DNA of 64,000 bases. It comes from an uncultured Lachnospiraceae bacterium (GTDB lineage Bacteria; Bacillota; Clostridia; Lachnospirales; Lachnospiraceae). Position 1 is the stretch's first letter, and the number at the start of each line of letters is the position of its first letter. A program made the position numbers and the translations under genes. The notes beneath the pieces were generated by a model. It made no database searches. It was not told where the DNA came from and was given only the letters and a program-made list of their open reading frames with translations. The stretch is from assembly GCA_910579805.1 (NCBI GenBank), contig CAJTWM010000014.1, positions 25,976 through 89,975 on the forward strand. Direction: 5' to 3'. Below are positions 62,377-64,000 of this stretch, in pieces.

Positions 62377-63762
62377 ATGGATGTTTTAAAGAAAGTTCCC
62401 GTAAGGGAACAGGACGCTAAAGTGCGGGCGACGAATTTTGAAGAAGTATGTTTGGGATATAATAAAGAAGAGGCGATGGAGGAGGCGGCAAGATGCATCA
62501 ACTGCAAAAATGCACAATGCATCAAAGGCTGTCCGGTAGCGATCAATATTCCGGGATTTATTGAACAGGTAAAGAACGGGAATGTGGAAGAAGCCTATAA
62601 GGTCATTGCAGAGTCTTCAGCCCTTCCGGCAGTGTGCGGACGCGTATGCCCTCAGGAAAGCCAGTGCGAGGGGAAATGTATCAGAGGGATCAAAGGCGAA
62701 CCGGTATCCATCGGTAAATTAGAGCGTTTCGTAGCCGACAGCGCAAGAGAAGCAGGGATCGTACCGGAAGGCGCAAAGGAGAAAAAAGGAAAGAAAGTAG
62801 CCGTAATCGGTTCCGGCCCGGCCGGGCTTACCTGTGCGGGAGACCTTGCAAAGATGGGGTATGAGGTTACGATTTTTGAGGCGCTGCATGAAGCAGGCGG
62901 CGTTTTGGTATATGGAATACCGGAATTCCGTTTACCGAAAGAGGACGTGGTAAAAAAGGAAATCGAAAATGTAAAAGCGCTTGGCGTTAAGATCGAAACA
63001 AACGTAGTGGTAGGAAAGTCCGTAACGATAGACGAACTGATGGAGAAAGAAGGATTTTCAGCCGTATTTATCGGCTCCGGCGCAGGACTTCCGAAATTTA
63101 TGGGAATCCCGGGAGAGCAGGCCAACGGCGTATTTTCCGCTAACGAATATCTGACGAGAAGCAATTTGATGAAAGCTTTTGACGAAAACTCCAATACCCC
63201 CATCATGCGCGGTAAAAAGGTAGCCGTAGTAGGCGGCGGCAATGTGGCGATGGACGCGGCAAGAACAGCCCTCCGTCTCGGCGCGGAAGTACATATCGTA
63301 TACCGCAGAAGCGAGGAAGAACTTCCTGCAAGAGTGGAAGAGGTGCATCATGCGAAAGAAGAAGGGATTATTTTTGACCTTCTTACCAATCCGGTTGAAA
63401 TTCTGGAAGATGAAAATAACTGGGTATGCGGTATCAAATGTGTCAGAATGGAACTTGGCGAGCCGGACGAATCGGGCAGAAGAAGGCCGGTAGTAAAACC
63501 AGATTCCGAATTTGTCATGGATGTGGATACCGTGATCATGTCCTTGGGTACTTCTCCGAATCCATTGATTTCTTCTACTACGGAAGGGCTTGAAGTGAAC
63601 AAATGGAAGTGCATCGTGGCGGATGAAGAACATGGAAAAACGACGAAGGAAGGCGTTTATGCCGGCGGCGACGCCGTAACGGGCGCGGCAACGGTTATTC
63701 TTGCCATGGGCGCGGGAAAAGCCGGCGCAAAGGGAATTGACGAATACCTCTCCGGGAAATAA
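62377..63762 (+). CDS. nfnB: NfnB, large subunit of the bifurcating transhydrogenase (GltD-like)
   Basis: 461 residues from ATG 62377, six bases after GAGG; the frame upstream (62347) lies in the leader element. The N-terminal iron-sulfur domain has cysteines in CINCKNAQCIKGCPV and CGRVCPQESQCEGKC; two nucleotide-binding domains follow (VIGSGPAGLTCAGDLA near residue 145 for FAD; VVGGGNVAMDAARTALRLG near residue 285 for NADPH), and the end GGDAVTGAATVILAMGAGK closes the flavin site. The neighbour nfnA argues for NfnB rather than the small subunit of glutamate synthase, whose large subunit is absent. Confidence 0.94.
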   Translation: MDVLKKVPVREQDAKVRATNFEEVCLGYNKEEAMEEAARCINCKNAQCIKGCPVAINIPGFIEQVKNGNVEEAYKVIAESSALPAVCGRVCPQESQCEGKCIRGIKGEPVSIGKLERFVADSAREAGIVPEGAKEKKGKKVAVIGSGPAGLTCAGDLAKMGYEVTIFEALHEAGGVLVYGIPEFRLPKEDVVKKEIENVKALGVKIETNVVVGKSVTIDELMEKEGFSAVFIGSGAGLPKFMGIPGEQANGVFSANEYLTRSNLMKAFDENSNTPIMRGKKVAVVGGGNVAMDAARTALRLGAEVHIVYRRSEEELPARVEEVHHAKEEGIIFDLLTNPVEILEDENNWVCGIKCVRMELGEPDESGRRRPVVKPDSEFVMDVDTVIMSLGTSPNPLISSTTEGLEVNKWKCIVADEEHGKTTKEGVYAGGDAVTGAATVILAMGAGKAGAKGIDEYLSGK

Positions 63763-63847
63763 GATATAGGAACGGTAGAAATCTAAAGGTATCGGAAGAA
63801 ATCTCAGGATAAGAAATGATTTAATCTTAGGATTAAGAAATGATTTT

Positions 63848-63895
63848 AAAAAGCGGAGCTGCGGATAAAATGCCCACTCTGCTTTTTCCTTTTTC
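63848..63895 (+). terminator. Terminator after nfnB
   Basis: AAAAAGCGGAG (63848-63858) pairs with CTCTGCTTTTT (63877-63887), one G-T pair, followed by CCTTTTT. After it, to the end of the window, I see no feature. Confidence 0.8.
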
Positions 63896-64000
63896 ATTAT
63901 GTCAGGTCAAATTCCTGATATAGTGTTGTCCGTCAAATTAGATGCACCAGCCCCATGCAGATTAGTCGCGTCTGATCTAGACTTTGCATGCCGCGCATCC

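Noticed and set aside
63896..64000. Feature at the right edge
   Set aside because: No open frame with a ribosome site, promoter or repeat is visible in the last 105 bases. An approximate direct repeat, AAGAAATGATTT, at about 63815-63846 is too short to interpret.

Overview
The window looks like chromosome of an anaerobic, Gram-positive Clostridia species, most likely a Lachnospiraceae member. Support comes from strong GGAGG ribosome sites, a tyrosine T-box leader, Rex, the NfnAB bifurcating transhydrogenase, an FtsK/SpoIIIE-YebC-Alr housekeeping set, BspA-like leucine-rich surface proteins with a class B sortase, and a VanR/VanS-like two-component pair. The genus cannot be named from sequence alone. 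Almost all genes are on the + strand; only three small genes (27024-28178) are on the - strand. I see no rRNA, tRNA, CRISPR array, insertion sequence or prophage.

Layout. 1-6186: signalling block with a truncated GGDEF/EAL protein, a hybrid histidine kinase, a lone ABC-type binding lipoprotein and a small membrane protein. 6274-12879: zinc-finger membrane protein, polA, coaE, a large FtsA-like ATPase and walJ, tightly packed. 12880-14754: a strongly structured leader, then an ACT-domain protein and a UPF0210 protein. 14773-18675: cytoplasmic GH13 glucosidase and a MoxR/VWA pair. 18676-21062: a possible small RNA, a LytTR regulator, a FliD-C-terminus-like protein and a Lachnospiraceae-type unknown; two GCCGATAT boxes suggest sigma-28 control. 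21063-23499: T-box, tyrS and an unknown. 23613-26968: two-component system. 27024-28178: three - strand genes, the last Cys/Gly-rich with a sigma-K-like promoter.

28418-39093 is the accessory, surface-directed region: class B sortase, its likely 1557-residue LRR substrate ending in a PKTGD sorting signal, a second secreted LRR protein, a subtilase, a membrane-anchored coiled-coil protein with 14-residue repeats, and a secreted glycine-rich protein. 39160-42830 is a probable glutamate-supply operon (homocitrate/isopropylmalate-synthase-like enzyme, possibly Re-citrate synthase; GntR regulator; NADP-isocitrate dehydrogenase) behind a promoter that contains a 32-bp near-perfect palindrome. 43015-52996 holds rex, nnr, alr, a lone mazF, a CNNM/CBS protein, yebC, O-acetylhomoserine sulfhydrylase and a membrane protein. 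53193-63762 holds tepA, spoIIIE/ftsK, fhs, folD, a zinc-ribbon/TPR protein and nfnA/nfnB.

The most unusual signals are non-coding. Three unrelated genes (36805, fhs, nfnB) share a leader with the same stem next to the ribosome site, with compensating base changes. The ACT-protein leader can form a pseudoknot that touches its ribosome site. A 64-bp tandem repeat with a compensating change separates the two Nfn subunit genes. A GC-rich repeat follows three terminators. All are inferred from reading the sequence by eye and have not been tested computationally.
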